This document shows, piece by piece, positions 8,419-18,033 of a stretch of 64,000 bases of DNA (positions are counted from its first letter, which is position 1; each line of letters starts with the position of its first letter). A program made the position numbers and the translations under genes. The stretch comes from Pseudacidovorax sp. RU35E (GTDB taxonomy: Bacteria; Pseudomonadota; Gammaproteobacteria; Burkholderiales; Burkholderiaceae_C). The stretch covers positions 62,001-126,000 of the forward strand of contig NZ_FTMY01000004.1 in the NCBI RefSeq assembly GCF_900156165.1, written 5' to 3'. The notes below the pieces were generated by a model that worked only from the letters and a program-made list of their open reading frames with translations, had not been told where the DNA came from and did not search any database.

Positions 8419-8649
8419 GGGTCTGTGCGGGCGCCGCGAGGCGCTGCCGTGTGTTGGATTGCCGCCAGTCTAAATGCCCCCTGGCCGACGCGGCCCTGCG
8501 TGTGGGGCGACGTGGCCTGTCGCTTGGCGGCCTACAGGCGCCGGCCGAGGCTGCCGACATGCACGGAAAAGACGGGGATCGACAGTGCAGGCACGGTCGC
8601 GTTGGATGGGGTCTCTCGTGCCACGGCCGGCACCGATCAGGAGGTCGTC

Positions 8650-9012
8650 ATGCACATCGGCAAGCTCATGGGTTCATCTTCCCGATACGAGGCGCATGGA
8701 CGACGCTGGCGGTGGCTGGGGGCGACCTTGTTGGGATTGGGGCTCTGCGGCGGCGCCGCGGCGCAGGCCGCTTCCGATGCCACCGTGCCCACCAGCAGTG
8801 CGCTGGGCATCCCGCTGTTCACGGCAGATCCGCGCCCGTCGCCGATGGGACCGGCACATGTGGCGCCGGCAGCCGGACGGCACGCGAACATCCTCAACGC
8901 ACGGAAGATCGCGGGGAACGCTGAATTGCGCCTCGTCCCGACTCCCACGCGGGGCGACGCCGCTTCGCTGCGCGTGGCGGTGAAGGGCCCCGAGGTCGCC
9001 GCCTTCCGCTGA
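8650..9012 (+). CDS. Small exported protein of unknown function
   Basis: 120 residues starting at 8650 behind a strong Shine-Dalgarno (aggagg, 4 bases before the ATG). Basic residues (RRWRW, ~18-22) precede a hydrophobic stretch (LGATLLGLGLCGG) and an AQA site, so the product is probably secreted to the periplasm. The mature part is Pro/Ala-rich with no recognised motif. It precedes the molybdenum hydroxylase genes by 223 bases on the same strand; any functional link is unproven. Confidence 0.6.
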   Translation: MHIGKLMGSSSRYEAHGRRWRWLGATLLGLGLCGGAAAQAASDATVPTSSALGIPLFTADPRPSPMGPAHVAPAAGRHANILNARKIAGNAELRLVPTPTRGDAASLRVAVKGPEVAAFR

Positions 9013-9235
9013 TCCCATCGCGCCACCCAAGCGCGTCGCGCCGTCCGGCGCGCTCGCAGCATGCCCGCCGACACGTTCGCGGGTTGGCTCTGCCTGAGCC
9101 GTCCGGTGTCTGGATGGCACGCTCTGCGTCGTCGCAGATTGCAGCCTGCGGCGTGGTGCGGGTCTGCCGTCGCTCTCGGGCAATGTCACATCCGCAGCCG
9201 GCGCATTGCGCCCAACGGCCTCGACGGAGTGCGAC

Positions 9236-10066
9236 ATGGCCCACGATCCCACACCCCACGATCCAGACGGTGGCGAAGAACTGAGCGCCGACGAAGCGGC
9301 GTTGCTGCACGACATGCCGCCGCTCGGCACCGTCGGGCAGGCCCGCCGTGTCTTCATGATGCAGACGGCCGCGGGCGGCGTCGGCGCCTTCGCTGCGAAC
9401 CTGCTGGCGACCGAGGCGGCCTATGCCCAGATGCCGGCCGCACCCGATGCCGTGACCGCGCCCATCCGCGTGCAGAACGCCGTGCGCGTCAACGTACGCA
9501 TCAACGGCGAGGCCCGCGCGCTGGAGCTCGATTCACGCACGGTCCTGCTCGACGCCCTGCGAGAGCGGCTGGCCCTCACCGGCACCAAGAAGGGCTGCGA
9601 CCAGGGCCAGTGCGGTGCCTGCACCGTACTGGTCGACGGACAGCGCGTGCTGTCCTGCCTGACACTCGCCGCCACGCTCGAGGGCCGCGAGGTCACCACC
9701 ATCGAGGGGCTGGCCCAGGGCGGCCAGCTGCATCCCATGCAGGCCGCGTTCATCCGGCACGACGCCTTCCAGTGCGGCTACTGCACGCCGGGCCAGATCT
9801 GCTCGGCGGTGGGCATGCTGGCGGAGGCCCGGCGCGGCGACGTGAGCCACGTGAGCGAGGACGTCGGCCGCCCGGTCGGCCGCCTCGGCGACGACGAAAT
9901 CAAGGAACGCATGAGCGGCAACATCTGCCGCTGCGGCGCCTACCCGGGCATCGTGGCGGCCATCCAGGAGGTGCAGGGCGGTGCGCCGCGCGCACAGACC
10001 TGGTCCTTCGCCACCGAGACGCAACTGGCGGCAGTGCGCCGGGAGGACGGCCATGAGACCGTTTGA
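9236..10066 (+). CDS. paoA: Periplasmic aldehyde oxidoreductase, [2Fe-2S] subunit (PaoA/YagT-like)
   Basis: 276 residues; smallest subunit of a molybdenum aldehyde oxidoreductase of the xanthine oxidase family. A Tat-type signal (ARRVFMMQTAAGGVGAF, ~38-54, ending AAYAQ) sends the complex to the periplasm, as in E. coli PaoA. The plant-ferredoxin cluster is shown by KKGCDQGQCGACTVLVDG and LSC, the second [2Fe-2S] site by FQCGYCTPGQIC and GNICRCGAYPGI. The start at 9236 has GGAG 6 bases upstream and is preferred to an ATG-type start 30 bases earlier. Its 3' end overlaps the next gene by 14 bases. Confidence 0.93.
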   Translation: MAHDPTPHDPDGGEELSADEAALLHDMPPLGTVGQARRVFMMQTAAGGVGAFAANLLATEAAYAQMPAAPDAVTAPIRVQNAVRVNVRINGEARALELDSRTVLLDALRERLALTGTKKGCDQGQCGACTVLVDGQRVLSCLTLAATLEGREVTTIEGLAQGGQLHPMQAAFIRHDAFQCGYCTPGQICSAVGMLAEARRGDVSHVSEDVGRPVGRLGDDEIKERMSGNICRCGAYPGIVAAIQEVQGGAPRAQTWSFATETQLAAVRREDGHETV

Positions 10067-11045
10067 ATACGTCCGCGCCGACGATGCCGCGGCCGGCGCC
10101 GCCGCCGCGCTGCAGGCGCCCGGCAGCCGCTTCCTCGCAGGCGGCACCAACCTGCTGGACCTGATGAAGGAGGACGTGGAGCGCCCGCCCCGCGTCATCG
10201 ACATCCGCCGCCTGCCGCTGGGGCAGATCGAGCGCACCCGCGCCGGCCTGTCGCTCGGCGCCTTGGCCACCAACACCGAGACGGCCAATCACCCGATGGT
10301 GCGCGAGCACTACCCGCTGCTCAGCCAGGCCATCGTGGCCGGCGCGTCCGGACAGCTGCGCAACATGGCGACCAACGGCGGCAACCTGCTTCAGCGCACC
10401 CGCTGCAACTACTTCTACGACACCGCCATGCCCTGCAACAAGCGCCAGCCCGGCAGCGGCTGCGCGGCGCGCGAGGGGCTCAACCGCATCCATGCCGTGC
10501 TGGGCTGGAGCGAGGCCTGCGTGGCGACCTACCCCGGCGACATGGCCAATGCGCTGTATGCGCTTGATGCCTCTGTGCGCGTGCGCGCGGCCTCGGGTGC
10601 GGAGCGGCTGATGCCCATCGGCGAGCTGCACCGACTGCCCGGCAACGCGCCCGACCGCGACACCACGCTGGCCCCGGGCGACCTGATCCTGGGCGTCGAG
10701 CTGCCCGTGGCCGCGGCGGCATTCGCCCGCAATTCGCACTACCTGAAAGTGCGCGACCGCGCCTCCTACGCCTTTGCCATGGTGGCGGTGGCCGCCGCGC
10801 TGGACATGGACGGCAACCGCATCCGCCAGGCACGGGTGGTGCTCGGCAGCGTCGCGCACATGCCCTGGCGCAGTGCTGCGGCCGAGGCGGCCCTGGTGGG
10901 CCAGCCCGCCGGACCGGAGGCCTTCCGCCGCGCCGGTGAGGCGGCGCTGGCCGAGGCCCGGCCCCTGGCGCACAACGCCTACAAGGTCGAACTGGGCCGC
11001 CGTGCGGTCGAGCGTGCATTGATGCGGGCTTCGCGCCTCGCCTGA
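10053..11045 (+). CDS. paoB: Periplasmic aldehyde oxidoreductase, FAD subunit with extra Fe-S loop (PaoB/YagS-like)
   Basis: 330 residues. FAD-binding fold of the xanthine dehydrogenase medium subunit: RFLAGGTNLLDLMK (~28-42) and GASGQLRNMATNGGNLLQRT. A Cys-rich insertion, CNYFYDTAMPCNKR ... GSGC ... SEAC, matches the [4Fe-4S] loop typical of PaoB rather than ordinary FAD subunits. The start at 10053 follows GGAGG. It sits between the 2Fe-2S and Mo-binding subunit genes and overlaps the former. Confidence 0.93.
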   Translation: MRPFEYVRADDAAAGAAAALQAPGSRFLAGGTNLLDLMKEDVERPPRVIDIRRLPLGQIERTRAGLSLGALATNTETANHPMVREHYPLLSQAIVAGASGQLRNMATNGGNLLQRTRCNYFYDTAMPCNKRQPGSGCAAREGLNRIHAVLGWSEACVATYPGDMANALYALDASVRVRAASGAERLMPIGELHRLPGNAPDRDTTLAPGDLILGVELPVAAAAFARNSHYLKVRDRASYAFAMVAVAAALDMDGNRIRQARVVLGSVAHMPWRSAAAEAALVGQPAGPEAFRRAGEAALAEARPLAHNAYKVELGRRAVERALMRASRLA

Positions 11046-11057
11046 CGGAGACTGGAC

Positions 11058-13244
11058 ATGGCTCGCTATCTGGGCAAGGAAACCCCCCGTGTCGACGGCA
11101 TCGCCAAGGTCACCGGCCAGGCGAAGTACGCCGCCGAGTTCCAGCTGCCGAACCTGGCCTACGGCTTCCTGGTGCTGAGCACCGTGGCCAAGGGCCGCAT
11201 CACCCGCGTCGACACGGCCGAGGCCGAAGGTTCGCCGGGCGTGGTGCGCGTGTTCACCCACCTCAATGCCGGGCGCCTGGGCAAGGCCGGCGCCAGTCCC
11301 GACGGCTGGGCCTGGCCGCTGCAGACGGACCGTGTGTTCTTCAGCGGGCAGCCAGTGGCGCTGGTGGTGGCCGAAAGCTACGAGCAGGCCCGCCATGCCG
11401 CCCGCCTGGTGCGCCTGGACTACCAGGCCGAGCCGCACCAGACCGACCTGGCCGCCGTGCTGGACCGTGCCCGCCTCGATCCCAAGTCCGGGAAGCCCGG
11501 CCCGCGGGGCGATGCGCAGGGCGCGCTGCGCACCGCGGCGGTCAAGGTCGAGGCCGAATACCGCATCCCCATCGAGCACCACAACCCGATGGAGCCCCAT
11601 GCCGCCATCGCCCACTGGGAAGGCGAGCAGCTCACGCTGTTCGACAAGACGCAGGAGGTGTATGGCGTGCGCCAGCACCTGGCCGAAGCCTTCGGCGTGC
11701 CGGCGAACAAGGTGCGCGTGGTCTCGCCCTTCGTCGGCGGCGCCTTCGGTGCCTCGCTCAAGCCCAACTACTACCCGTCGCTCACGGCCATGGCGGCGCG
11801 GGCGCTGCGGCGGCCGGTCAAGGTGGTCTACACCCGCACGCAGATGTTCACCGGCCACGGGTACCGGCCCGAGACCATCCAGAAGGTGGCCCTGGCAGCA
11901 GGCCGCGACGGGCGGCTGCAGGCCATGGTGCACCAGGCCTTCCACAACACCTCGTCCTTCGACACCTTCTCGGACTCCACCACGCAGTTCACCCGGCAGG
12001 TCTATGCCTGCCCCAACCTGGATGCGCCGCTGAAGGTGGCGGCGACCGACCTGGCCACGCCCACCTGGATGCGCGCGCCGGGCGCGGTGAGCGGCATGTT
12101 CGCGCTCGAAAGCGCCATGGACGAGCTCGCCTACGCGCTCGGCATGGACCCGCTGGCCCTGCGGCTGGCCAACTATGCCGAGACCGACCCGGACAGCGGC
12201 AAGCCGTTCTCCAGCAAGGCACTGCGCGAGTGCTATCGGCTGGGCGCCGAGAAGTTCGGCTGGTCGCGACGCACCCCCGAGCCGCGCTCCATGCGCGATG
12301 GCCGGCTGCTGGTGGGCTGGGGCATGGCCTCCAGCGTCTGGGGCGCGATGCAGATGCCCGCCAGCGCCCGCGTCAGCTACCGCAGCGACGGCACCGCGCG
12401 CGTGGGCAGCGCCACCAGCGACATCGGTCCGGGCACCTACACCGTCATGACGATGATCGCGGCGGAGTTCCTGGGCACGCGGCTGGAGCAGGTGCAGTTC
12501 GAGCTGGGCGACACGCGCCAGCCGAAGGCGCCGGCGCAGGGCGGCTCGTGGACGACGTCGAGCGTGGGCTCGGCGGTGCGGGGAGCCGCGCTGGCGGTCA
12601 CGGGCCGGTTGCTGGCCATGGCGCAACGGCAGGCCGGCTCGCCGCTGGCCGGTGCCACTGCCGCGCAGGTCGAGCTGATGGACGGCCGGCTGCGGCTCAA
12701 GGCGGACCCCTCACGCAGCATCGCCGTGGGCCCGCTGATGCAGGCGGCGGGGCTGGATCAGGTCACCGAAACCTTCGAGGCCAAGCCTTCGGCCGAGCGG
12801 CAGAAGTACACCTCGCTCGCGCATGGGGCACAGTTCGTGGAGGTGAAGGTGGACCCGGACCTGGGCACGGTCAAGGTCACGCGGGTGATCGAGGTCAGCG
12901 CCTGCGGGCGCATCCTCAACCCGCTGGCCTCGCACAGCCAGGAGATCGGCGGCGTGGTCTGGGGCATCGGCATGGCGCTGGAGGAGGCCACCGAGGTGGA
13001 CCACCGCTACGGCCGGATCGTCAACGCCAACCTGCAGCATTACCACGTGCCGGTGAATGCGGACATCCACGCCATCGAGACCATCTTCGTGGAAGAGGAC
13101 GACGCTATCGTCAACCCGCTGGGCGTCAAGGGCATGGGCGAGCTGGGCATGGTGGGCATTCCGGCGGCCATCGCCAACGCGGTCTACCACGCGACCGGGC
13201 GGCGGGTGCGCGAGCTGCCGATCACGCCCGAGAAGCTGCTCTGA
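11058..13244 (+). CDS. paoC: Periplasmic aldehyde oxidoreductase, molybdenum cofactor-binding subunit (PaoC/YagR-like)
   Basis: 728 residues, the usual length for PaoC. N-terminal aldehyde oxidase a/b hammerhead (RVDGIAKVTGQAKYAAEF), then Mo-pterin binding segments (PFVGGAFGASLKP; APGAVSGMFALESAMDELA; GGSWTTSSVGSAVRGAAL) and the C-terminal GMGELGMVGIPAAIANA with the catalytic Glu. It probably oxidises aldehydes, often aromatic, in the periplasm. No PaoD-type maturation factor gene follows; the next gene is convergent. The 12-base gap after paoB supports a single operon. Confidence 0.94.
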   Translation: MARYLGKETPRVDGIAKVTGQAKYAAEFQLPNLAYGFLVLSTVAKGRITRVDTAEAEGSPGVVRVFTHLNAGRLGKAGASPDGWAWPLQTDRVFFSGQPVALVVAESYEQARHAARLVRLDYQAEPHQTDLAAVLDRARLDPKSGKPGPRGDAQGALRTAAVKVEAEYRIPIEHHNPMEPHAAIAHWEGEQLTLFDKTQEVYGVRQHLAEAFGVPANKVRVVSPFVGGAFGASLKPNYYPSLTAMAARALRRPVKVVYTRTQMFTGHGYRPETIQKVALAAGRDGRLQAMVHQAFHNTSSFDTFSDSTTQFTRQVYACPNLDAPLKVAATDLATPTWMRAPGAVSGMFALESAMDELAYALGMDPLALRLANYAETDPDSGKPFSSKALRECYRLGAEKFGWSRRTPEPRSMRDGRLLVGWGMASSVWGAMQMPASARVSYRSDGTARVGSATSDIGPGTYTVMTMIAAEFLGTRLEQVQFELGDTRQPKAPAQGGSWTTSSVGSAVRGAALAVTGRLLAMAQRQAGSPLAGATAAQVELMDGRLRLKADPSRSIAVGPLMQAAGLDQVTETFEAKPSAERQKYTSLAHGAQFVEVKVDPDLGTVKVTRVIEVSACGRILNPLASHSQEIGGVVWGIGMALEEATEVDHRYGRIVNANLQHYHVPVNADIHAIETIFVEEDDAIVNPLGVKGMGELGMVGIPAAIANAVYHATGRRVRELPITPEKLL

Positions 13245-13259
13245 GGCCGCCCGGGCAGG

Positions 13260-14750
13260 CTACTCCTGCGGCCGCTCCCAGCCGCCGCCCAGCGCCATGA
13301 AGACCGCGACCTGCTCCTGCGCCACGCGGGTCTGCGCGGCGGCCAGGCTGGCCTCGGCACTGGCGAGCGAACGCTGCGCATCCAGCGTGTCGAGGTAGGC
13401 ACTGCGCCCGCCCACGTACAGGCGCTGCGCCTGGCTGGCCACCTGGGCGCTGTCGTCGCGGGCGCGCGTGAGGGCCTCCACGCCGATCAACGCCTGCCGG
13501 TAGGCGGACAGGGCGGTCTCGGTCTCCCGCAGTGCCTGCAGCACCGTGCCGTCGAAGCTGGCCAGCGCCGCGCGGGCCGAGGCTTCGGTCCCGGCGATGC
13601 GGGCGCGGGCGGCCCCGGTGTTGGGCACGCTCCAGCGGATCAGCGGACCGAGATTCCAGGCGAAGGTGTCGCGGCCCAGGAAGTCGTTGGCCGGCCCGGC
13701 CGAGGTGGCCGACAGACCGAGCGACACCTTGGGATAGAGCTGCGCCGTGGCCACGCCGATGCGGGCCGTGGCCGCGGCCAGTTGCCGCTCGCTGCGGCGG
13801 ATGTCGGGCCGGCGTCGCAGCAGGGCCGCGCCATCGCCCACCGGCAGCGCCCCGGCCACCTGGGGCACGGTGGCGCATTGCTGCACCTCGGCGGGCAGTG
13901 CGCCCGGCGTGCGGCCCAGCCAGGCCGCCAATTGGTACAGCGCGGCCTGGCGCTGCGCCCGCAGCGCCGGTGGCGCGGCCTGCAGCTGGGCCAGCAGCGA
14001 GCGCGAGCGCGCGAGGTCGGTGGCACCGGCACGACCGGCATCGTGCAGGCGCTGCACCACCGTCAGCTGTTGCTGCTGCAGGGCGACGGAGCGCTCGGCC
14101 ACCTTCAGCTGCTGGCCGGTGGCGCAGGCGGTGGCATAGGCGCGTGCCGTGCCGGCTGCCGCGTTGACGCGGGCCAGGTCCACGGCGGCCGCGGCGGCCG
14201 CGGTGTCGGCGCGTGCCGCCTCGGCCGCGCGGCGCAGCTCGCCCACCACGTCGATCTGGTACGACAGGCCCGCGCCCAGGCTGTAGGCGAACTGGTCGGG
14301 CGGGCTGAAGCCGGGCGCCAGCTCGGACAGGCCCGACACATGGCCGAAGGCCGGCCCGCCGGAGAGCGACAGCTGCGGCTTCTCCTCGGCACGCACCTGC
14401 ACCTCGGCGGCCTGCTGGCGCTCGAGGTTGGCGGCGGCCACGCGCAGGTCGGTGTTGTGGGCCAGCGCCTCCTGCACCAGCGTGTCGAGCGTGGGGTCGC
14501 GGAACAGGTGCCACCAGCGCGCCGGCAGCGGCTCGGCGACGACCGCGGCGCCGGCATCGGGCGCCTGGGCCTCGCGGAAGGGCTGCGCCGCGGCTGGGTT
14601 CTGCACGGCGGCCTGGGCGGGCACCTGGTAGTCGGGGCCGACGGTCAGGCTGCCGCAGCCGGCGAGGACCAGCGCGGCCAGCAGCGCCGGCGCACGGCGG
14701 GCGAAAGTGGTCATCGGGCGGGCAAGGGAGGAATGGCGCAGGCGGCTCAT
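13260..14750 (-). CDS. Outer-membrane efflux lipoprotein, NodT/OprM family
   Basis: 496 residues; trimeric outer-membrane channel. The lipobox is LVLAGCGSLTVGPDYQVP (Cys ~33). Two repeated OEP domains follow, each with long helices, including ALAHNTDLRVAAANLERQQ and LLRRRPDIRRSERQLAAATARIG. Start at 14750, where ATG overlaps the stop of the AaeA-like adaptor gene (ATGA). Last gene of the marR-FUSC-aaeX-aaeA operon, it would complete a cell-envelope-spanning pump that E. coli aaeXAB lacks next door. Confidence 0.93.
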   Translation of the reverse strand: MSRLRHSSLARPMTTFARRAPALLAALVLAGCGSLTVGPDYQVPAQAAVQNPAAAQPFREAQAPDAGAAVVAEPLPARWWHLFRDPTLDTLVQEALAHNTDLRVAAANLERQQAAEVQVRAEEKPQLSLSGGPAFGHVSGLSELAPGFSPPDQFAYSLGAGLSYQIDVVGELRRAAEAARADTAAAAAAVDLARVNAAAGTARAYATACATGQQLKVAERSVALQQQQLTVVQRLHDAGRAGATDLARSRSLLAQLQAAPPALRAQRQAALYQLAAWLGRTPGALPAEVQQCATVPQVAGALPVGDGAALLRRRPDIRRSERQLAAATARIGVATAQLYPKVSLGLSATSAGPANDFLGRDTFAWNLGPLIRWSVPNTGAARARIAGTEASARAALASFDGTVLQALRETETALSAYRQALIGVEALTRARDDSAQVASQAQRLYVGGRSAYLDTLDAQRSLASAEASLAAAQTRVAQEQVAVFMALGGGWERPQE

Positions 14751-15682
14751 GTCGGGTCTCCCTGGCGTACGGCGGCATGCCGGGCATCCGCGGGCCGCAC
14801 CACCTCGACCAGCACGGTCTGGCCGGCCACCAGGGCGGCGGCGCCCGGCTGCGCGTCCAGCTGCACACGCACCGGCACGCGCTGCGCCAGGCGCACCCAG
14901 TTGAAGGTGGGGTTGACGCTGGGCAGCAGGTTGGCGCCGGTGGAGCGGTCGCGGTCGGCGATGCCGGCGGCAATGCTCTGCACCGTGCCGACCAGCGGCA
15001 CGCGGCTGCCCATCGGCGTCACGCGCACGGCGTCGCCGGGGTGGATGCGGGCCAGCTTGGTCTCTTCGAAATAGCCTTCGACGTAGAAGGAGCCGCGGTC
15101 CACCACGGCCATGGCGCCGCGGCCGGCGGCGGCATAGGCGCCGGTGCGCAGCTCCAGGTTGGTGACCCAGCCGTCGACCGGCGCGCGCACCGTGGCGCGC
15201 TGCAGGTTGAGCTCGGCCGTGTGCAGCTCGACCTGGGCGCGGGCCAGGGTGGCAGCCGCCGCGTCCGCCCGGGCACGCGACTGCTCGCGCAGCTCGCGCG
15301 GCACCAGGTCCGACAGGCTGGCGTTGCGGGCGTCCTCGCGGCGGGCCTGGGCCAGGCCCACCTGCGCCGACTGCACGCCCACGCGGGCCTGCTGCACGGC
15401 AAGGGCGAAGCGCGCCGGGTCGATCTCGAACAGCACGTCGCCGGCCTTGACCGGCTGGTTGTCCTGCACGCGCACGGCGCTCACCAGGCCCGACACGTCG
15501 GGCGCCACCTGCACGACATTGGCGCGCACGCGGCCGTCGCGGGTCCAGGGTGCGAGTTCGTAGTGGTCCCACAGGCGCAGGCCGGCCCAGACGGCCAGGG
15601 CCACCATGCCCAGGGTCAGCAGCACCCGGGCCGTCTGCGCCGCCAGGGCGCGGGTTCGTGTCGTCGTCGTTGTCGTGGTCAT
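14747..15682 (-). CDS. aaeA: HlyD/AaeA-like efflux adaptor
   Basis: 311 residues. Starts with a run of seven threonines (MTTTTTTTRTR), then one transmembrane helix (LLTLGMVALAVWAGL, ~19-34) and DGRVRANVVQVAPDVSGLV, the hallmark of AaeA/EmrA adaptors. A coiled hairpin (~85-150) and VRAPVDGWVTNLELRTGAY complete the lipoyl domain. It pairs with the FUSC transporter upstream for export of aromatic acids or similar compounds; the substrate is inferred from the family. Both ends overlap neighbours by ATGA. The start codon is followed by a repeated ACN tract that could slip in replication. Confidence 0.9.
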   Translation of the reverse strand: MTTTTTTTRTRALAAQTARVLLTLGMVALAVWAGLRLWDHYELAPWTRDGRVRANVVQVAPDVSGLVSAVRVQDNQPVKAGDVLFEIDPARFALAVQQARVGVQSAQVGLAQARREDARNASLSDLVPRELREQSRARADAAAATLARAQVELHTAELNLQRATVRAPVDGWVTNLELRTGAYAAAGRGAMAVVDRGSFYVEGYFEETKLARIHPGDAVRVTPMGSRVPLVGTVQSIAAGIADRDRSTGANLLPSVNPTFNWVRLAQRVPVRVQLDAQPGAAALVAGQTVLVEVVRPADARHAAVRQGDPT

Positions 15683-15894
15683 GAGAGGAATCCTTGGCCG
15701 GCAGTGAGCCGGACCAGCAGAAAGAGGATCAGCACATAGAGGGCGGTATCGAAGAGGGCGCTGTGCCAGACCCAGCGGTAGACGCCCAGCGTGCCCAGCA
15801 GGCGGCGCGCGCCCCAGCACAGGCCCCAGGCCACCACGGCCAGCACCAGCAGCCAGGGCACGTAGACCCCGTAGAACGTGGCTTCGCCCGTCAT
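15679..15894 (-). CDS. aaeX: DUF1656/AaeX-like small membrane protein
   Basis: 71 residues with two predicted transmembrane helices (VPWLLVLAVVAWGLCWGARR and TALYVLILFLLVRLTAGQG). Position between the FUSC and AaeA genes, and the FYGVYVPWL motif, fit AaeX (DUF1656), whose exact role is unknown. It overlaps both neighbours by 4 bases (ATGA). Confidence 0.88.
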   Translation of the reverse strand: MTGEATFYGVYVPWLLVLAVVAWGLCWGARRLLGTLGVYRWVWHSALFDTALYVLILFLLVRLTAGQGFLS

Positions 15895-18032
15895 GCGAAA
15901 GCCTCCTCGGTCGTGGAAGGTGCGGCCGTCCAGGGCCGCGTGGGATAGAGATTGCGGCGCAGGCCGACCAGGGCGGCCAGCAGCGCGCGGCGGTCTTCGA
16001 CCTGAGCGGCCGGCGAGGCCGCGGCCTCGGTGGGCAGCAGCGCGCGCAGGGCCTGGTCGATGCCGTCGGCCAGCGCTGGCCGGTCCTGCGCGGCCTGGCC
16101 GGTGGTCAGGCCCGCGGGATGCTCGCGGAACAGCCGCGCCACCTGCGCCAGGATGTCGGGGCCGAGCCGGCCCGGCAGCAGCGCGGCATGGCGGCGCAGG
16201 GCATGCAGGTCGGTGCCGATGCGCAGGTCCACCAGCGCGTCGTCGGCATTCACGCCATCGACCGTGCCGCCGGCCTGCGCGATGCGCGGCGCCAGCAGGC
16301 CGATGCGGTCCAGCACGCGCGCCGCATGCAGCCGGGCCTGCGCGTCGTCGGCCTGTCGCGGCAGGCGGCCCAGTTCGCGCCAGGTCATGCGCTGGATGCG
16401 GCGCGCGCCCCAGTCGGCGCTCACCGAACGCACCAGCGCCGTCACCACGGCCGCCGCGGCGACGCCCAGCACCTGGCCGATCATGGCGTTGAGGAAGCTG
16501 GCGAAGTCGGCCTGGCCGGTGTCGTGCAGCGAGAGCGTACCGATCACGCCCGACAGCAGCAGCGCCATCGCCTTCATGAAGGTGGCCGGCCGGCCCAGGT
16601 AGACGCCCAGCACCAGGAAGGCCGGGGCGCACACCAGGGCCAGCGTGGTCAGGTCCACCACCAGCGGCATCAGCACCAGCACGTACAGGGCGGCGAGCGG
16701 CAGCGACAGCAGCAGCACCTTCAGGAAGGCGTAGATCGAGGGCGCCGGGTCGTCCATGCCCGCGAAGAAGGAGCAGAAGACCGCGGCCATCATGGCCATG
16801 GCGGCGCCGCCGGGCCAGCCGGTGAGGATCCAGAAGGCGGAGCACAGACAGATGGCCAACGCCGCCGCCAGGGCGGACCATGCGGCCATGCCCACGTCGC
16901 GATGCAGCACCTCGCGGGCGGCCGGGGCACTGCGGCCGGCGGCGGCAGACAGCGGCACGGGGCGGCCGGCCAGGCCGGCGTCGATGTGCTGGCGCAACCG
17001 CACGCAGGCGGCCCAGGCGTCGATCAGGGCCTCCAGCCGCACGGCCAGGCCGGTGCGCAGGGCCCGGGTCCAGGCATCGGCGTGGGGCGTGGTGTCGCCC
17101 AGGCTCCGCGCGGCGGCGTGGAGCGCGGCCAGTTCGGCGTCGGGCAGGGGCGCGGGCGCGGTGCCGGGCGCCGTGCGGCCGTTGTCGGCCAGGCGGGCGA
17201 GCACCTCGCCCACGGTGCGTTCCACATCGGCCGGCAGGCGCCCGTCGGCATCGCGCAGCGCCTGGAGGCGGTCGTCCACGGCCGAGGCGAAGGGCGTGAG
17301 CGCCGCCACCTCGTGCTGCAGGGCCCGCACGGCCGAGGCCGTCCACTTGAGGTGGCTGGTGTCGAAGGGCACGTGCGTGGCCATCACGCGCAGCTGCGAG
17401 ATGTCGCCGGCCAGCTTGCGGCGCGCGGCCTGCCGGCCGGCGGCGGCAGAGGGCGCAGGCTGCACCATGCCGCGCAGCCAGGCGGCGGCATCGGCCAGCG
17501 TGTGGTCCACCAGCCCGACGAGCGTGGGCGCCATGCCCACCGGCCACACCAGGCTGTGCACCAGCGTGCCGCAGACGATGCCGATGGCGATCTCCTGCAC
17601 GCGGGCCGAGGCGGTGTCGAACACGCCCAGCGGTGCGCCCACCGACGGAAAGCCGATGAGGGCCGCCGAGTAGCCGGCCAGCATGAAGAGGTAGGCGCGG
17701 GGCGTGCGGTCGAGCAGCGAGACGAACAGGCACAGCGCCACCCACAGGGCCAGTGCCAGCGTGAGCAGCTCGGGCGCATCCACCAGGGCCGGAACCAGCA
17801 GCAGCGTGGCCGCACACCCGAGCAGCGTGCCGAGCAGGCGGAACACCGCCTTGGAGCGCACCGCGCCGGCCAGCGGGTTGGCGACGATGTAGGTGGTCAT
17901 CAGCGCCCAGAAGGGACGCGGGAGGCCGGCCCAGCTCGCCACCGCCATTGCGAGCATGGCGGCGCCGAAGCATTTCGCGGAAAAAAGCATCTCGGCCGCG
18001 CTGAAGCGCGGCAGCTGACGGGGCAGGCGCAT
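15891..18032 (-). CDS. aaeB: FUSC-family transporter (AaeB-like)
   Basis: 713 residues. Two blocks of transmembrane helices: residues ~12-175 (AEMLFSAKCFGAAMLAMAVASW; FWALMTTYIVANPLAGAVRSK, the FUSC motif) and ~390-520 (AICLCSAFWILTGWPGGAAMAMM and following), separated and followed by cytosolic helical domains. AaeB proteins export p-hydroxybenzoate and related acids. The start at 18032 (MRLPRQLPRFS) lies 1 base after the marR stop; an in-frame start further upstream would read through marR and is rejected. Confidence 0.92.
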   Translation of the reverse strand: MRLPRQLPRFSAAEMLFSAKCFGAAMLAMAVASWAGLPRPFWALMTTYIVANPLAGAVRSKAVFRLLGTLLGCAATLLLVPALVDAPELLTLALALWVALCLFVSLLDRTPRAYLFMLAGYSAALIGFPSVGAPLGVFDTASARVQEIAIGIVCGTLVHSLVWPVGMAPTLVGLVDHTLADAAAWLRGMVQPAPSAAAGRQAARRKLAGDISQLRVMATHVPFDTSHLKWTASAVRALQHEVAALTPFASAVDDRLQALRDADGRLPADVERTVGEVLARLADNGRTAPGTAPAPLPDAELAALHAAARSLGDTTPHADAWTRALRTGLAVRLEALIDAWAACVRLRQHIDAGLAGRPVPLSAAAGRSAPAAREVLHRDVGMAAWSALAAALAICLCSAFWILTGWPGGAAMAMMAAVFCSFFAGMDDPAPSIYAFLKVLLLSLPLAALYVLVLMPLVVDLTTLALVCAPAFLVLGVYLGRPATFMKAMALLLSGVIGTLSLHDTGQADFASFLNAMIGQVLGVAAAAVVTALVRSVSADWGARRIQRMTWRELGRLPRQADDAQARLHAARVLDRIGLLAPRIAQAGGTVDGVNADDALVDLRIGTDLHALRRHAALLPGRLGPDILAQVARLFREHPAGLTTGQAAQDRPALADGIDQALRALLPTEAAASPAAQVEDRRALLAALVGLRRNLYPTRPWTAAPSTTEEAFA

Positions 18033-18033
18033 G

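Noticed and set aside
8419-8649. Coding potential in the gap before the small exported protein
   Set aside because: Open frames here are shadows with no start signals or recognisable motifs.
9900-12626. 908-codon open frame on the minus strand
   Set aside because: It lies opposite the paoABC genes and its translation is low-complexity His/Gln/Arg/Gly-rich, as expected from the reverse strand of GC-rich coding DNA.
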